8,370 nt of DNA from an uncultured bacterium. Its GTDB lineage: Bacteria; Bacillota; Clostridia; Oscillospirales; Ruminococcaceae. This document shows, piece by piece, positions 1 through 6,506 of this stretch; within the stretch, counting starts at the first letter, position 1; each line of letters opens with the position of its first letter. The position numbers and the translations under genes were made by a program. Under the pieces are notes generated by a model. The model worked only from the letters and a program-made list of their open reading frames with translations, had not been told where the DNA came from and did not search any database. Location: contig CAKWRB010000007.1 in NCBI GenBank assembly GCA_934845495.1, positions 1-8,370 of the forward strand, given 5' to 3'.

Positions 1-233
1 GCTCCGGCATCGGCCTGGCTGTGGCAGATGAGATCATCCAGATGCATGGCGGCCGGCTGGATGTCAGCTCGGTGGAGGGCGAGGGCACCACGGTGACCAT
101 CACCCTGCCCATCATGGAGCGGGACGACGATTCCACCCAGATCGCCGAGGCCGCCACCGAAGCAGCCGCTCCGCCCAGCGATGCCGCTGTGCATCTCAAC
201 AAGCTGGATCTCAGCGATATGGAACACCATTGA
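1..233 (+). CDS. Sensor histidine kinase, C-terminal end (partial, 5' truncated)
   Basis: The reading frame enters at base 3 and stops at TGA 231-233, so only the last 76 codons are in the window. They read SGIGLAVADEIIQMHGG followed by a Ser-x-x-Gly-x-Gly-Thr stretch and ITLPI. This is the G2 box and final beta strands of the GHKL (HATPase_c) ATP-binding domain of two-component sensor kinases, which phosphorylate a conserved His and pass the phosphate to a response regulator. The domain ends near base 112; the remaining roughly 38 residues are an Ala/Asp/Glu-rich low-complexity tail with no recognised domain. The dimerisation and sensor parts and any response regulator lie upstream, so the stimulus cannot be told. 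The next gene starts 46 bases after the stop on the same strand, compatible with cotranscription. Confidence 0.9.
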   Translation, partial: SGIGLAVADEIIQMHGGRLDVSSVEGEGTTVTITLPIMERDDDSTQIAEAATEAAAPPSDAAVHLNKLDLSDMEHH

Positions 234-254
234 CCCCCGGGAGCTCCCCGGGGG
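234..254 (+). other. GC-rich intercistronic hairpin after the kinase stop codon
   Basis: CCCCCGG (234-240) pairs with CCGGGGG (248-254), plus one further G-C pair, leaving a five-base loop. It starts immediately after the kinase stop codon. No T tract follows, so it is not a classical intrinsic terminator. It sits 12 bases before the ribosome site of the next gene and could protect the 3' end of the kinase message or reduce read-through. Confidence 0.5.
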
Positions 255-266
255 CTTCCCTGTAAA

Positions 267-271
267 GGAGG
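267..271 (+). promoter_or_regulatory. Ribosome binding site that fixes an ATA start
   Basis: GGAGG at 267-271, inside the longer run AAAGGAGGAA, stands 8 bases before the ATA codon at 280. There is no ATG, GTG or TTG in frame at that distance. This near-ideal site is the main reason for placing the start of the DUF1385 protein at ATA 280 rather than at ATG 181 or ATG 352. Confidence 0.7.
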
Positions 272-279
272 AACCCAAA

Positions 280-1221
280 ATAGACAAGAAACAATCTGCC
301 TGTGCCTGCAAACAGACTTCCATCGGCGGCCAGGCTCTCATCGAAGGCATCATGATGCGGGGGCCGCATCAGTCCGCCATGGCAGTGCGCCGGCCGGACA
401 AATCCATCACCACCGAAACCTGGACCACCTTCTCCGGCGGCAGAAAGTGGTACCATTCCGTTCCCATTGTACGGGGCTGCGTCAGCTTTGTGGAGTCGCT
501 TCGGGTGGGATACCGCTGCCTGATGCGCTCGGCCGATCTGGCCGGATTTGAAGAGGAACCCTCCGGCTTTGAAAAAAAGCTCATCGATAAATTCGGCAAA
601 AAAGCCTCCGATGCCCTGACCTATCTGGCGATGTTCATCGGTGTGATGGCCGCCGTACTGCTCTTCATGGTGCTGCCCTCCTTCCTGGTGGGACTGCTGG
701 GCGAGCACATTCCGGGCTGGTCCCGCACCATTCTGGAAGGGGTGCTGAAAATCGCCCTGTTTGTGCTCTATCTCGCCGTGGTGAGCCGCAGTGAGGATAT
801 GCACCGGATGTTCCAGTTCCACGGTGCCGAACACAAGACCATCGCCTGCTACGAGGCCGGCGAGGAACTCACCCCTGAAAATGTAAAAAAATACACCCGC
901 TTCCACCCCCGGTGCGGCACCAGCTTCCTGCTCATCGTGCTGGTGGTGTCCATGCTGGTGTTCTCCTTTATCACCTGGGACAGCCTGGCGGTGCGGGTGC
1001 TGCTCAAGCTCATTCTGCTGCCGGTGACCGTGGGCATCTCCTTCGAGATCATCCGCTATGCCGGCCGCTACTCCAACCCCCTCACCCGGCTTATCTCTGC
1101 GCCGGGGCTGTGGCTGCAGCGGCTCACCACTGCCGAACCGGATACCGAGCACATCGAGGTAGCCATTGCCGCCATGCTGCCCTGTATCCCCGACGACGGC
1201 AGCGACCAGTGGGGGAACTGA
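280..1221 (+). CDS. yqhQ: DUF1385 family integral membrane protein (YqhQ-like), probable ATA start
   Basis: From ATA 280 this gives 313 residues, close to the usual length of YqhQ proteins. Family hallmarks are SIGGQALIEGIMMRGP (residues 14-29), HGAEHKTI (181-188) and RFHPRCGT (207-214). Four hydrophobic segments are visible: about residues 110-140, 150-170, 215-233 and 245-262. The His/Glu/Cys-rich motifs between membrane segments suggest a metal- or ligand-binding site, but the biochemical role of the family is not established to my knowledge. The start is unusual: GGAGG lies 8 bases upstream of ATA, ATG 181 lies inside the kinase gene without a ribosome site, and ATG 352 would remove the conserved GGQALIEG motif. 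prmC begins one base after the TGA stop, so the two are almost certainly cotranscribed, as is common for this pair in Clostridia. Confidence 0.88.
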   Translation: MDKKQSACACKQTSIGGQALIEGIMMRGPHQSAMAVRRPDKSITTETWTTFSGGRKWYHSVPIVRGCVSFVESLRVGYRCLMRSADLAGFEEEPSGFEKKLIDKFGKKASDALTYLAMFIGVMAAVLLFMVLPSFLVGLLGEHIPGWSRTILEGVLKIALFVLYLAVVSRSEDMHRMFQFHGAEHKTIACYEAGEELTPENVKKYTRFHPRCGTSFLLIVLVVSMLVFSFITWDSLAVRVLLKLILLPVTVGISFEIIRYAGRYSNPLTRLISAPGLWLQRLTTAEPDTEHIEVAIAAMLPCIPDDGSDQWGN

Positions 1222-1222
1222 T

Positions 1223-2065
1223 ATGACCATTCGTCAGTTCCAGCGCACCCTGGAACAGGACCTCGCCGCACTGGGGGCCGAAAGCCCCCGGTTTGATGCC
1301 GCTCAGCTGCTCCGATGGCTTTCGGGTCAGGATCAGGCCTGGCTCATCGCCCACACCGGCGATGCCTGCCCCGAGGACTGGCAGGCCCGGTCGGTGGATG
1401 CCCTCCATCGTCTGGAAAATGGGGAACCGCTCCAGTATCTGCTGGGCGAGTGGGAATTCTACGGCCTGCCCCTGGCGGTGGGCCCCGGTGTACTGATTCC
1501 CCGGGCGGACACCGAAACGATCGTGGAAACCTGCCTGCTGGCCCTTGCCCCGGTGCCGGACCCGGCCATCTGGGACCTGTGCAGCGGCAGCGGCGCCATC
1601 GCCCTGGCCCTGGCCAGCCGCCGGCCTGATGCCCGGATCCTGGCCGCCGAGCTTTCGGAGGAGGCCCTGCCCTACCTGCGGCAGAACATTGCCGCCCTGG
1701 CCCCCGACCAGGTGACAGCAGTGCAGACCGATGTGCTCACCCAGCTGCCCGACGGCCTCTGCGACCTGATCGTCTCCAATCCGCCCTACATCACCGGGGC
1801 GGATATGCAGACCCTCTCGCCCCAGGTGCGCCGGGAACCGGAACTCGCCCTCTATGGCGGGGAGGACGGCTTGCGGTTCTACCGCCAGCTCACCCACAGC
1901 TGCTACGACCATCTCCGCCCCGGCGGCTGGCTCATCTTCGAGATCGGCTACGACCAGGGGGAGAGCGTCCCCGCCCTGCTCCGGCAGCGTGGCTTTGACC
2001 AGGTGTTCTGCCGGAACGATCTGGCTGGCGTACCCCGGTGTGCCGGTGGCCGCCGCCCACTGTAA
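1223..2065 (+). CDS. prmC: Peptide chain release factor N5-glutamine methyltransferase PrmC
   Basis: The 280-residue product is of normal family length. PrmC transfers a methyl group from S-adenosylmethionine to the glutamine of the GGQ motif of release factors RF1 and RF2, aiding translation termination in the cytoplasm. Visible features are an N-terminal helical substrate-recognition region (about 1-90), a PRADTE motif that opens the catalytic domain, the SAM-binding loop DLCSGSGAIALALA (118-131) and the signature NPPY (186-189) that binds the glutamine amide. The C-terminal DLAGVPR resembles the usual DLAG-x-x-R ending. ATG 1223 is chosen over the longer in-frame ATG 1166 because it follows the upstream stop by one base, has a GGGGGA run just before it, and 1166 would add a non-homologous overlap. 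In many Clostridia prfA, encoding RF1, follows; here it does not. Confidence 0.95.
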   Translation: MTIRQFQRTLEQDLAALGAESPRFDAAQLLRWLSGQDQAWLIAHTGDACPEDWQARSVDALHRLENGEPLQYLLGEWEFYGLPLAVGPGVLIPRADTETIVETCLLALAPVPDPAIWDLCSGSGAIALALASRRPDARILAAELSEEALPYLRQNIAALAPDQVTAVQTDVLTQLPDGLCDLIVSNPPYITGADMQTLSPQVRREPELALYGGEDGLRFYRQLTHSCYDHLRPGGWLIFEIGYDQGESVPALLRQRGFDQVFCRNDLAGVPRCAGGRRPL

Positions 2066-2074
2066 GGGAACCCA

Positions 2075-2173
2075 ATGCTGATCCTGCAGAGTATGGATCC
2101 GCTTCAAACTGTTACTCTCGCCGACCTGATGCCGGCTGACTGGAAAATCTTGAAACTGGAGGAATCATCATGA
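2075..2173 (+). CDS. Possible 32-residue small ORF coupled to the downstream hydrolase
   Basis: In the 104-base gap after prmC an ATG at 2075 opens a frame of 32 codons beginning MLILQSMDPLQTV and ending KLEESS. Its TGA stop (2171-2173) overlaps the ATG of the next gene (2170-2172) as ATGA, the classic arrangement for translational coupling. The ribosome site before it is weak (AAGGGAA at 2064-2070). No domain, signal peptide or membrane segment is visible. It may be a leader peptide whose translation delivers ribosomes to the hydrolase start, or a chance frame: the downstream gene has its own good GGAGG and does not need coupling. I do not recognise the peptide. Confidence 0.3.
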   Translation: MLILQSMDPLQTVTLADLMPADWKILKLEESS

Positions 2174-2685
2174 ATCTGCTCATCGTTGTGGACATGCAGA
2201 ACGACTTTATCAACGGCTCGCTGGGAACCAAGGAGGCTCAGGCCATTGTTCCCGCTGTCAAGGCGCGTATCCTGGAGGCCATGGAGGATCGCTGGCAGGT
2301 GATCTTCACCAAGGATACCCACAGCATCGACTACCTCAAGACCCAGGAGGGCAAAAATCTGCCCATCAAGCACTGCCTGCGCGGCAGCGACGGCTGGCAG
2401 CTCCACCCGGAACTGCAGGATCTTTCGATTGGCAGCTCTGTCTTTGAAAAGGGCAGCTTCGGCAGCCTGGAGCTGGCTGAGTATGTCAGCTCGCTCAATC
2501 CCGATGCCATCGAAGTCATCGGTCTCTGCACCGATATCTGCGTGGTTTCCAATGTGGCCCTGCTCAAGGCCTACTGCCCGGAAGTTCCGATGAGCGTCCG
2601 TGCCAACTGCTGTGCCGGTGTGACCCCCGAAGCCCACGAGCATGCACTCGCCACTATGAAGTCCCTTCAGGTGGAGATCCTGTAA
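2170..2685 (+). CDS. Isochorismatase-fold cysteine hydrolase, nicotinamidase-like
   Basis: This is a 171-residue protein of the isochorismatase-like hydrolase superfamily. The complete catalytic triad can be placed: Asp8 in IVVDMQNDF, Lys94 in FEKGSFGS and Cys124 in GLCTDICV. Asp49 and His51 (KDTH) and His68 match the metal ligands of nicotinamidases. The best guess is nicotinamidase (PncA), which hydrolyses nicotinamide to nicotinate and ammonia for NAD salvage in the cytoplasm; related amidases share the same triad, so the substrate is not certain. It is somewhat shorter than the roughly 200-residue E. coli-type enzyme but complete. The start is fixed by GGAGG at 2158-2162, seven bases before the ATG. 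It follows prmC by 104 bases on the same strand, probably in the same transcript, and ends at a strong terminator. Confidence 0.88.
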   Translation: MNLLIVVDMQNDFINGSLGTKEAQAIVPAVKARILEAMEDRWQVIFTKDTHSIDYLKTQEGKNLPIKHCLRGSDGWQLHPELQDLSIGSSVFEKGSFGSLELAEYVSSLNPDAIEVIGLCTDICVVSNVALLKAYCPEVPMSVRANCCAGVTPEAHEHALATMKSLQVEIL

Positions 2686-2693
2686 CAGCATAC

Positions 2694-2728
2694 AAAAAAA
2701 TCCCCCGTCCGGTGACGGGGGATTTTTT
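2694..2728. terminator. Bidirectional intrinsic terminator between convergent genes
   Basis: TCCCCCGTC (2701-2709) pairs perfectly with GACGGGGGA (2714-2722) around the loop CGGT. Seven A precede and six T follow the stem, so a U tract is made on either strand. It ends the nicotinamidase-like gene (plus) and the GlgB homologue (minus, stop at 2739). Confidence 0.93.
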
Positions 2729-2738
2729 ATGGTTTGAA

Positions 2739-4637
2739 TCAGTCGGGCTGGACATCGTACCGCAGATAGAGCACGCTGTACGGGGCCAGATCCAGTTCGG
2801 CATACTGGTCAAAGCTGCCATACTCCCGGGGCACCGGCAGAATCCGGCGGTTTTCCTCGATCTGAGTGCCGCCATACCGGGCCAGATTGGAATCAAAGAG
2901 CACGGTATAGGTCTTTTCCTCAGGCAGGCCCAGCTTGTAGTGGCAGGCGGTATTGGAGAAGTTGCACACCACCAACAGCTCGTCCCCCTCCTCATCGATG
3001 CGGGAGAAGGCCACCACATCCGGGTCGGTACGGCCCGGATCGATCCAGTAGAAGCTGCTCTTGTTGGATTCGTCCTGCCAGAGCGGGCAGTTCCGGGCAT
3101 AGATCTGGTTGAGCTCCCGGATGCAGGTCTGCATCTGGCGATGGCTCTCCTGTTCCAACAGATCCCACTCCAGCTGGCTGTGGTGATCCCACTGGCTCAC
3201 CTGGCCGAATTCGCTGCCCATAAAGCTCATCTTCTTGCCGGGGAAGGCCATCATAAAGCCAAAGAAGCTGCGCACTCCTGCCAGCTTTTCGGCCTCCAGC
3301 CCGGGGAGCTTCTCCAGCAGGCTGCGCTTTCCGTAGACAAATTCCTTATAGGAAAGGGGCAGGATATAATCCTCCTCAAAGGCGGAGGAAGCGCTGAACA
3401 CCAGCCGGTCCAGGTTGTAGGCGCGGTATTCCGGCGCCAGCGAGAAGTAGTTCATCATCGCCTCGGTCCAGCGCACATTCCACATATGGGTAAAGCCCAG
3501 ACCGCCGTGCAGCACCGGCAGGGTCATATTCTCAAAGCCGGCAAATTCCTCGCCGATCATCAGCGCACCCGGGGCCTCGGCCTGCACCGTTTCGTTGAGC
3601 CGCTTGAGGAAGTCGATGGCCTCCAGGTTCTCCCGGCCGCCCTGGATATTGGGTGTCCACTCCCAGGATTCCCGGCCGTAGTCCAGATAGAGCATCGAGG
3701 AGACATTGTTGAGCCGCAGGCCGTCCATGTGGTACTCCTCCAGCCAGTAGAGGGCATTGGAGATGAGGAATTCCCGCACCTCCTGCCGGCCGTAGTCAAA
3801 GACCCGGGTATCCCACTGGCTGTGTTCCCGCTTCATGGGGTCGCTGTACTCGTAGCAGCTGCCGCCATCCAGATCGATGAGGCCATAGCTGTCCTTGGGG
3901 AAGTGTGCAATGTTCCAGTCCATCAGCACGCCGATGCCCAGCTGGTGACAGCGGTCCACCAGCTGCCGCAGTCCATCGGGATCTCCGTAGCGGAAGGTGG
4001 GCGAGAAATAGTTGGTGGTGCGGTAACCCCAGGCCCCATCAAAGCTATATTCCATCAGCGGGGTCAATTCCAGATAGTTGTAGCCCATTTCATGGACATA
4101 ATCGGGCAAAGCCTCCGCCAGTTCTACATAGGTATAGAGCTGGCCGTCCTCATGGCGGCGCCAGGAACCGGCATGTACCTGGTAGATGTTGATGGGCCGG
4201 CCATGGCCAAAGTTCTTCCGCTCGGCCATCCAGCTGGCATCGTTCCAGGTATAGTCTTCCACGGCAGCCACCACCGATTCGGTGCGTGGCTGTGCTGTGG
4301 TGCGCGCTCCATAGGGATCCATCTTGAGCAATGTGTTCCCATTGGCAGCGATCATACAATATTGATAAGCCGTACCTGCCGGCAGCCCGGAGACAAAGCA
4401 CTCCCAGACCCCCTGGTCATCGACCCGACGCATTTTGGCAGCCTTCGGATCCCAGCCGTTGAAATCCCCCACCACCGAAACACCGGTGGCATTGGGCGCC
4501 CACACCCGGAAGGTGACCCCTTCCTCTCCGGTGCGCTTCCGGGTTTGATGTGCACCAAAGTAGGTATAGGCTCTGGGCTCGGCCCCACTGTGGAACCGAT
4601 CCAGAAAGGCTGCATCCTGTTTTGAGATTCTTGCCAT
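2739..4637 (-). CDS. GlgB-family branching enzyme homologue with replaced catalytic residues
   Basis: The 632-residue product aligns by eye along the whole 1,4-alpha-glucan branching enzyme (GH13_9) architecture: an N-terminal CBM48 module (about 38-125, VRVWAP-like start and VVGDFNGWD), a TIM-barrel catalytic domain (about 150-520) and a C-terminal beta domain. Active GlgB transfers alpha-1,4 chains to alpha-1,6 positions in glycogen. Here region I (D240, H245), Arg308 and the acid/base Glu363 are kept. The nucleophile Asp of DGLRVDAV is Asn310 (DGLRLNNV), and His-Asp of region IV (LPLSHDE) is Tyr430-Lys431 (LPLSYKE). The frame is intact with no stop or shift, so the protein is maintained, but classical GH13 chemistry is unlikely. 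It may be a glycogen-binding or regulatory paralogue. No other glycogen gene is in the window. ATG 4637 has a G-rich ribosome site (4644-4650) and a promoter upstream. Confidence 0.9.
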   Translation of the reverse strand: MARISKQDAAFLDRFHSGAEPRAYTYFGAHQTRKRTGEEGVTFRVWAPNATGVSVVGDFNGWDPKAAKMRRVDDQGVWECFVSGLPAGTAYQYCMIAANGNTLLKMDPYGARTTAQPRTESVVAAVEDYTWNDASWMAERKNFGHGRPINIYQVHAGSWRRHEDGQLYTYVELAEALPDYVHEMGYNYLELTPLMEYSFDGAWGYRTTNYFSPTFRYGDPDGLRQLVDRCHQLGIGVLMDWNIAHFPKDSYGLIDLDGGSCYEYSDPMKREHSQWDTRVFDYGRQEVREFLISNALYWLEEYHMDGLRLNNVSSMLYLDYGRESWEWTPNIQGGRENLEAIDFLKRLNETVQAEAPGALMIGEEFAGFENMTLPVLHGGLGFTHMWNVRWTEAMMNYFSLAPEYRAYNLDRLVFSASSAFEEDYILPLSYKEFVYGKRSLLEKLPGLEAEKLAGVRSFFGFMMAFPGKKMSFMGSEFGQVSQWDHHSQLEWDLLEQESHRQMQTCIRELNQIYARNCPLWQDESNKSSFYWIDPGRTDPDVVAFSRIDEEGDELLVVCNFSNTACHYKLGLPEEKTYTVLFDSNLARYGGTQIEENRRILPVPREYGSFDQYAELDLAPYSVLYLRYDVQPD

Positions 4638-4661
4638 TCAGATCCCCCCCTTGTACCTATA

Positions 4662-4690
4662 ATATTATCAGTATTTCTATTCATTTTCAA
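4662..4690 (-). promoter_or_regulatory. Predicted sigma-70-type promoter of the GlgB homologue
   Basis: Read on the minus strand, TTGAAA (4690-4685) is followed after 17 bases by TAATAT (4667-4662), with TG one base before the latter as in extended -10 promoters. Initiation would fall near 4655, giving a leader of about 18 bases that still holds the G-rich ribosome site. Confidence 0.55.
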
Positions 4691-4762
4691 TATGGTGAAC
4701 GGCTCCTTCGGGAATTTGACGGGAAAACGGTGGAAATCTTTTGTTATTTTTGCTAAAACGCG

Positions 4763-4791
4763 TTGATTTAACCAAAGTAAAATGGTATAGT
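4763..4791 (+). promoter_or_regulatory. Predicted sigma-70-type promoter of the C69 dipeptidase
   Basis: TTGATT (4763-4768) and TATAGT (4786-4791) are 17 bases apart, and the surroundings are AT-rich. Transcription would begin near 4798, giving a leader of about 38 bases. The palindrome AACGCGTT (4757-4764) touches the -35 box and could be part of an operator, though eight bases are weak evidence. Confidence 0.65.
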
Positions 4792-4835
4792 AATAATACT
4801 ACTGACAATTCACTGAGCAGAAAGGAGTTCTGAAC

Positions 4836-6299
4836 ATGAACCATTTCATGGCAGATGCAACAAAATTCCCCCGCACCGACTGCAGCACCATCATTGTGGG
4901 TAAAAATGTTTCCACAACCGGCCGCGTTCTGCTGGCCCATAACGAGGATGATCCGAACTGCGTAGTACAGTCCCACCTGGTTCCTCGAATGCAGCATGCT
5001 GAGGGTGAGACCATCCGCTTTGCAGACGGCACCGCTGTGATCCCCCAGGTGCCGGAAACCTGCGCCTACTACTGGACTGAGCTGCGCAGCCTGGCTGGTG
5101 AAGCCTTTGCAGATGGCTACCTTAACGAGCATGGCGTAGCACTGGTATCCAATGGTTGTGTTGACTCCAACCATGCCGAAGGCGTTACCGGCGGTATGGG
5201 CTATGCCCTGCGCAATCTGATTGCCCAGCGCGCCCACTCGGCCCGGGAAGGTGTTGAGATCGCTGCTGCCCTGGTCGAGGAGTTCGGTTACTACTCCACC
5301 CGTTCCTATGCCATCTGCGATAAGGACGAGGGCTGGATCTTCCAGGTGACCATCGGCCATAACTTTGTTGCACGCCGTGTTGAGGACGACGAGATCCTCT
5401 ATATCCCCAACTGGCTGACCATCCATGAAGTGGACTTCGATGATACTGAACACAAGAAGTTTTACTTCTCCAAGACTCTGCTCTCGGATGCACTGGAAAA
5501 CGGCTGGTACAAGCCCGCCAAGGAAGGTGACTATTCCGATTTTGACTTTGCCAAGGCCTATCAGGCTGGCAGCCACGAAATCCCCTCGAATATGTGGCGT
5601 TCCGACCTGGCCTGGCGGCAGATCACCGGCGCTGAGCCGATGCCCTGGCGCACCTTCTCCATCAAGGCACCCCGCAAGTACGGCATTGAGGACCTCAAGA
5701 AGATCCTGCGCTCGCACTACGACGGCCATGAGGAGGACCTCAAGGAAGATCCCAAGATGAGCCCCCACCGCTATGGCATCTGCCGCGACAACACCATGGA
5801 CAGCATGGTGGTTGAGTTCGCCGATGTTCCGGCCCTCACCTGTGCATGGCGCGCCTCCCTGCGTCCCTGCACCGTGCCCTACACCCCCTGGTATGCCGGC
5901 ATCACCGCCATTCCGGATGGCTACGAGATCCTGGGTGCCAAGTCCTCGATGGCTTCGCACTTTGCTGTGGATCCCGCTGAGTTCAAGTTTGACGGCAACC
6001 GCCCGTACAGTGCCTTCCACATGATCGCCAACCTGATGGAATTTGACTATCAGGGCTGCGCCAAGCGCATTCACAGCGACATCGAGAAGATGGAAGCCCT
6101 GATGACTGCCACCAAGCCGATGATCGACGAGGCCTACCTCAAACTGGTTGAGACCAACCCCGAGGCTGCCCGTCAGCTGCTCACCGACTACACCGCTGCC
6201 CAGGCTCAGAAGTCCTGGAAGTGGGCTCTGCAGGTGACTCAGGATCTGATGGACGAGCGCCTGGATGCCTACATGATGGACTGGAGAAGCAAGCTGTAA
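4836..6299 (+). CDS. C69 family dipeptidase (PepD-like, Ntn hydrolase)
   Basis: The 487-residue product matches peptidase family C69 (dipeptidase A/PepD), N-terminal-nucleophile hydrolases that cleave dipeptides. The hallmark CSTIIVGKN with a following HNEDD stretch places the nucleophile at Cys16. Further family features are GVALVSNGC (about 105-113), the AHSAREGVE helix with EEFGYYSTRSYAI, and WIFQVTIGHNFVARRV, which resemble conserved barrel segments of PepD. In family members the Cys must become the N-terminal residue, so the 15 residues before it would be a propeptide to be removed. There is no signal peptide, suggesting cytoplasmic peptide catabolism. ATG 4836 follows AAAGGAG (4821-4827) by 8 bases. 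Codon choice has more GTT and GCT than the neighbouring genes, which may mean high expression. It is monocistronic: own promoter before, terminator after. Confidence 0.92.
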   Translation: MNHFMADATKFPRTDCSTIIVGKNVSTTGRVLLAHNEDDPNCVVQSHLVPRMQHAEGETIRFADGTAVIPQVPETCAYYWTELRSLAGEAFADGYLNEHGVALVSNGCVDSNHAEGVTGGMGYALRNLIAQRAHSAREGVEIAAALVEEFGYYSTRSYAICDKDEGWIFQVTIGHNFVARRVEDDEILYIPNWLTIHEVDFDDTEHKKFYFSKTLLSDALENGWYKPAKEGDYSDFDFAKAYQAGSHEIPSNMWRSDLAWRQITGAEPMPWRTFSIKAPRKYGIEDLKKILRSHYDGHEEDLKEDPKMSPHRYGICRDNTMDSMVVEFADVPALTCAWRASLRPCTVPYTPWYAGITAIPDGYEILGAKSSMASHFAVDPAEFKFDGNRPYSAFHMIANLMEFDYQGCAKRIHSDIEKMEALMTATKPMIDEAYLKLVETNPEAARQLLTDYTAAQAQKSWKWALQVTQDLMDERLDAYMMDWRSKL

Positions 6300-6320
6300 G
6301 CCGTTTCCCATAAGTTCTAT

Positions 6321-6355
6321 AAAGGACCTCTGCCCCCGGGCAGGGGTTCTTTTTT
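6321..6355 (+). terminator. Intrinsic terminator of the C69 dipeptidase gene
   Basis: A 14-base-pair stem (6321-6334 with 6339-6352, including two G-U pairs) with loop CCCG is followed by T 6350-6355, 22 bases after the stop codon. Confidence 0.88.
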
Positions 6356-6360
6356 GCAGC

Positions 6361-6393
6361 AAAAAGGGCAGAGCCGATATGGCCCTGCCTTTT
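6361..6393. terminator. Second hairpin, likely terminator for the minus-strand exported-protein gene
   Basis: AAAGGGCAG (6363-6371) and GCC (6373-6375) pair with GGC (6381-6383) and CTGCCTTT (6386-6393 region) around loop GATAT, with one A-C mismatch. On the minus strand it is followed by TTTTT (6365-6361). It lies about 110 bases beyond the stop of the gene ending at 6507, so the gap 6394-6506 would be an untranslated 3' region with nothing else recognisable. Confidence 0.65.
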
Positions 6394-6506
6394 CATAAAA
6401 GGAAGAAAAACAAATTGTCTAGCAGAAGAAATGCCTTGTGTACTGGCTATTTTCCATCAGGGCAAATCCGTGGTGAGATTGCACTCCGGTTGGATGAACG
6501 GCCCGT

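Noticed and set aside
1995..2065. Possible frameshift at the 3' end of prmC because of the odd tail CAGGRRPL
   Set aside because: The DLAG-x-x-R ending is reached in frame and the total length is normal. The tail differs only over a few residues, so no shift is needed.
211..2107. Long minus-strand frames opposite yqhQ and prmC
   Set aside because: They encode Gly/His/Gln-rich low-complexity shadows with no ribosome sites, while the plus strand carries known families.
2712..4625. Plus-strand open frame of 637 codons lying fully antisense to the GlgB homologue
   Set aside because: It is a mirror-frame artefact of GC-biased codons. The translation has no recognisable domain, and it starts inside the terminator without a ribosome site, whereas the minus frame is an evident GH13 protein.
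4677..6362. Minus-strand open frame of 561 codons opposite the C69 dipeptidase
   Set aside because: The plus frame has the family motifs, promoter, ribosome site and terminator. The antisense frame starts within the terminator and runs through the promoters, with no recognisable motif.
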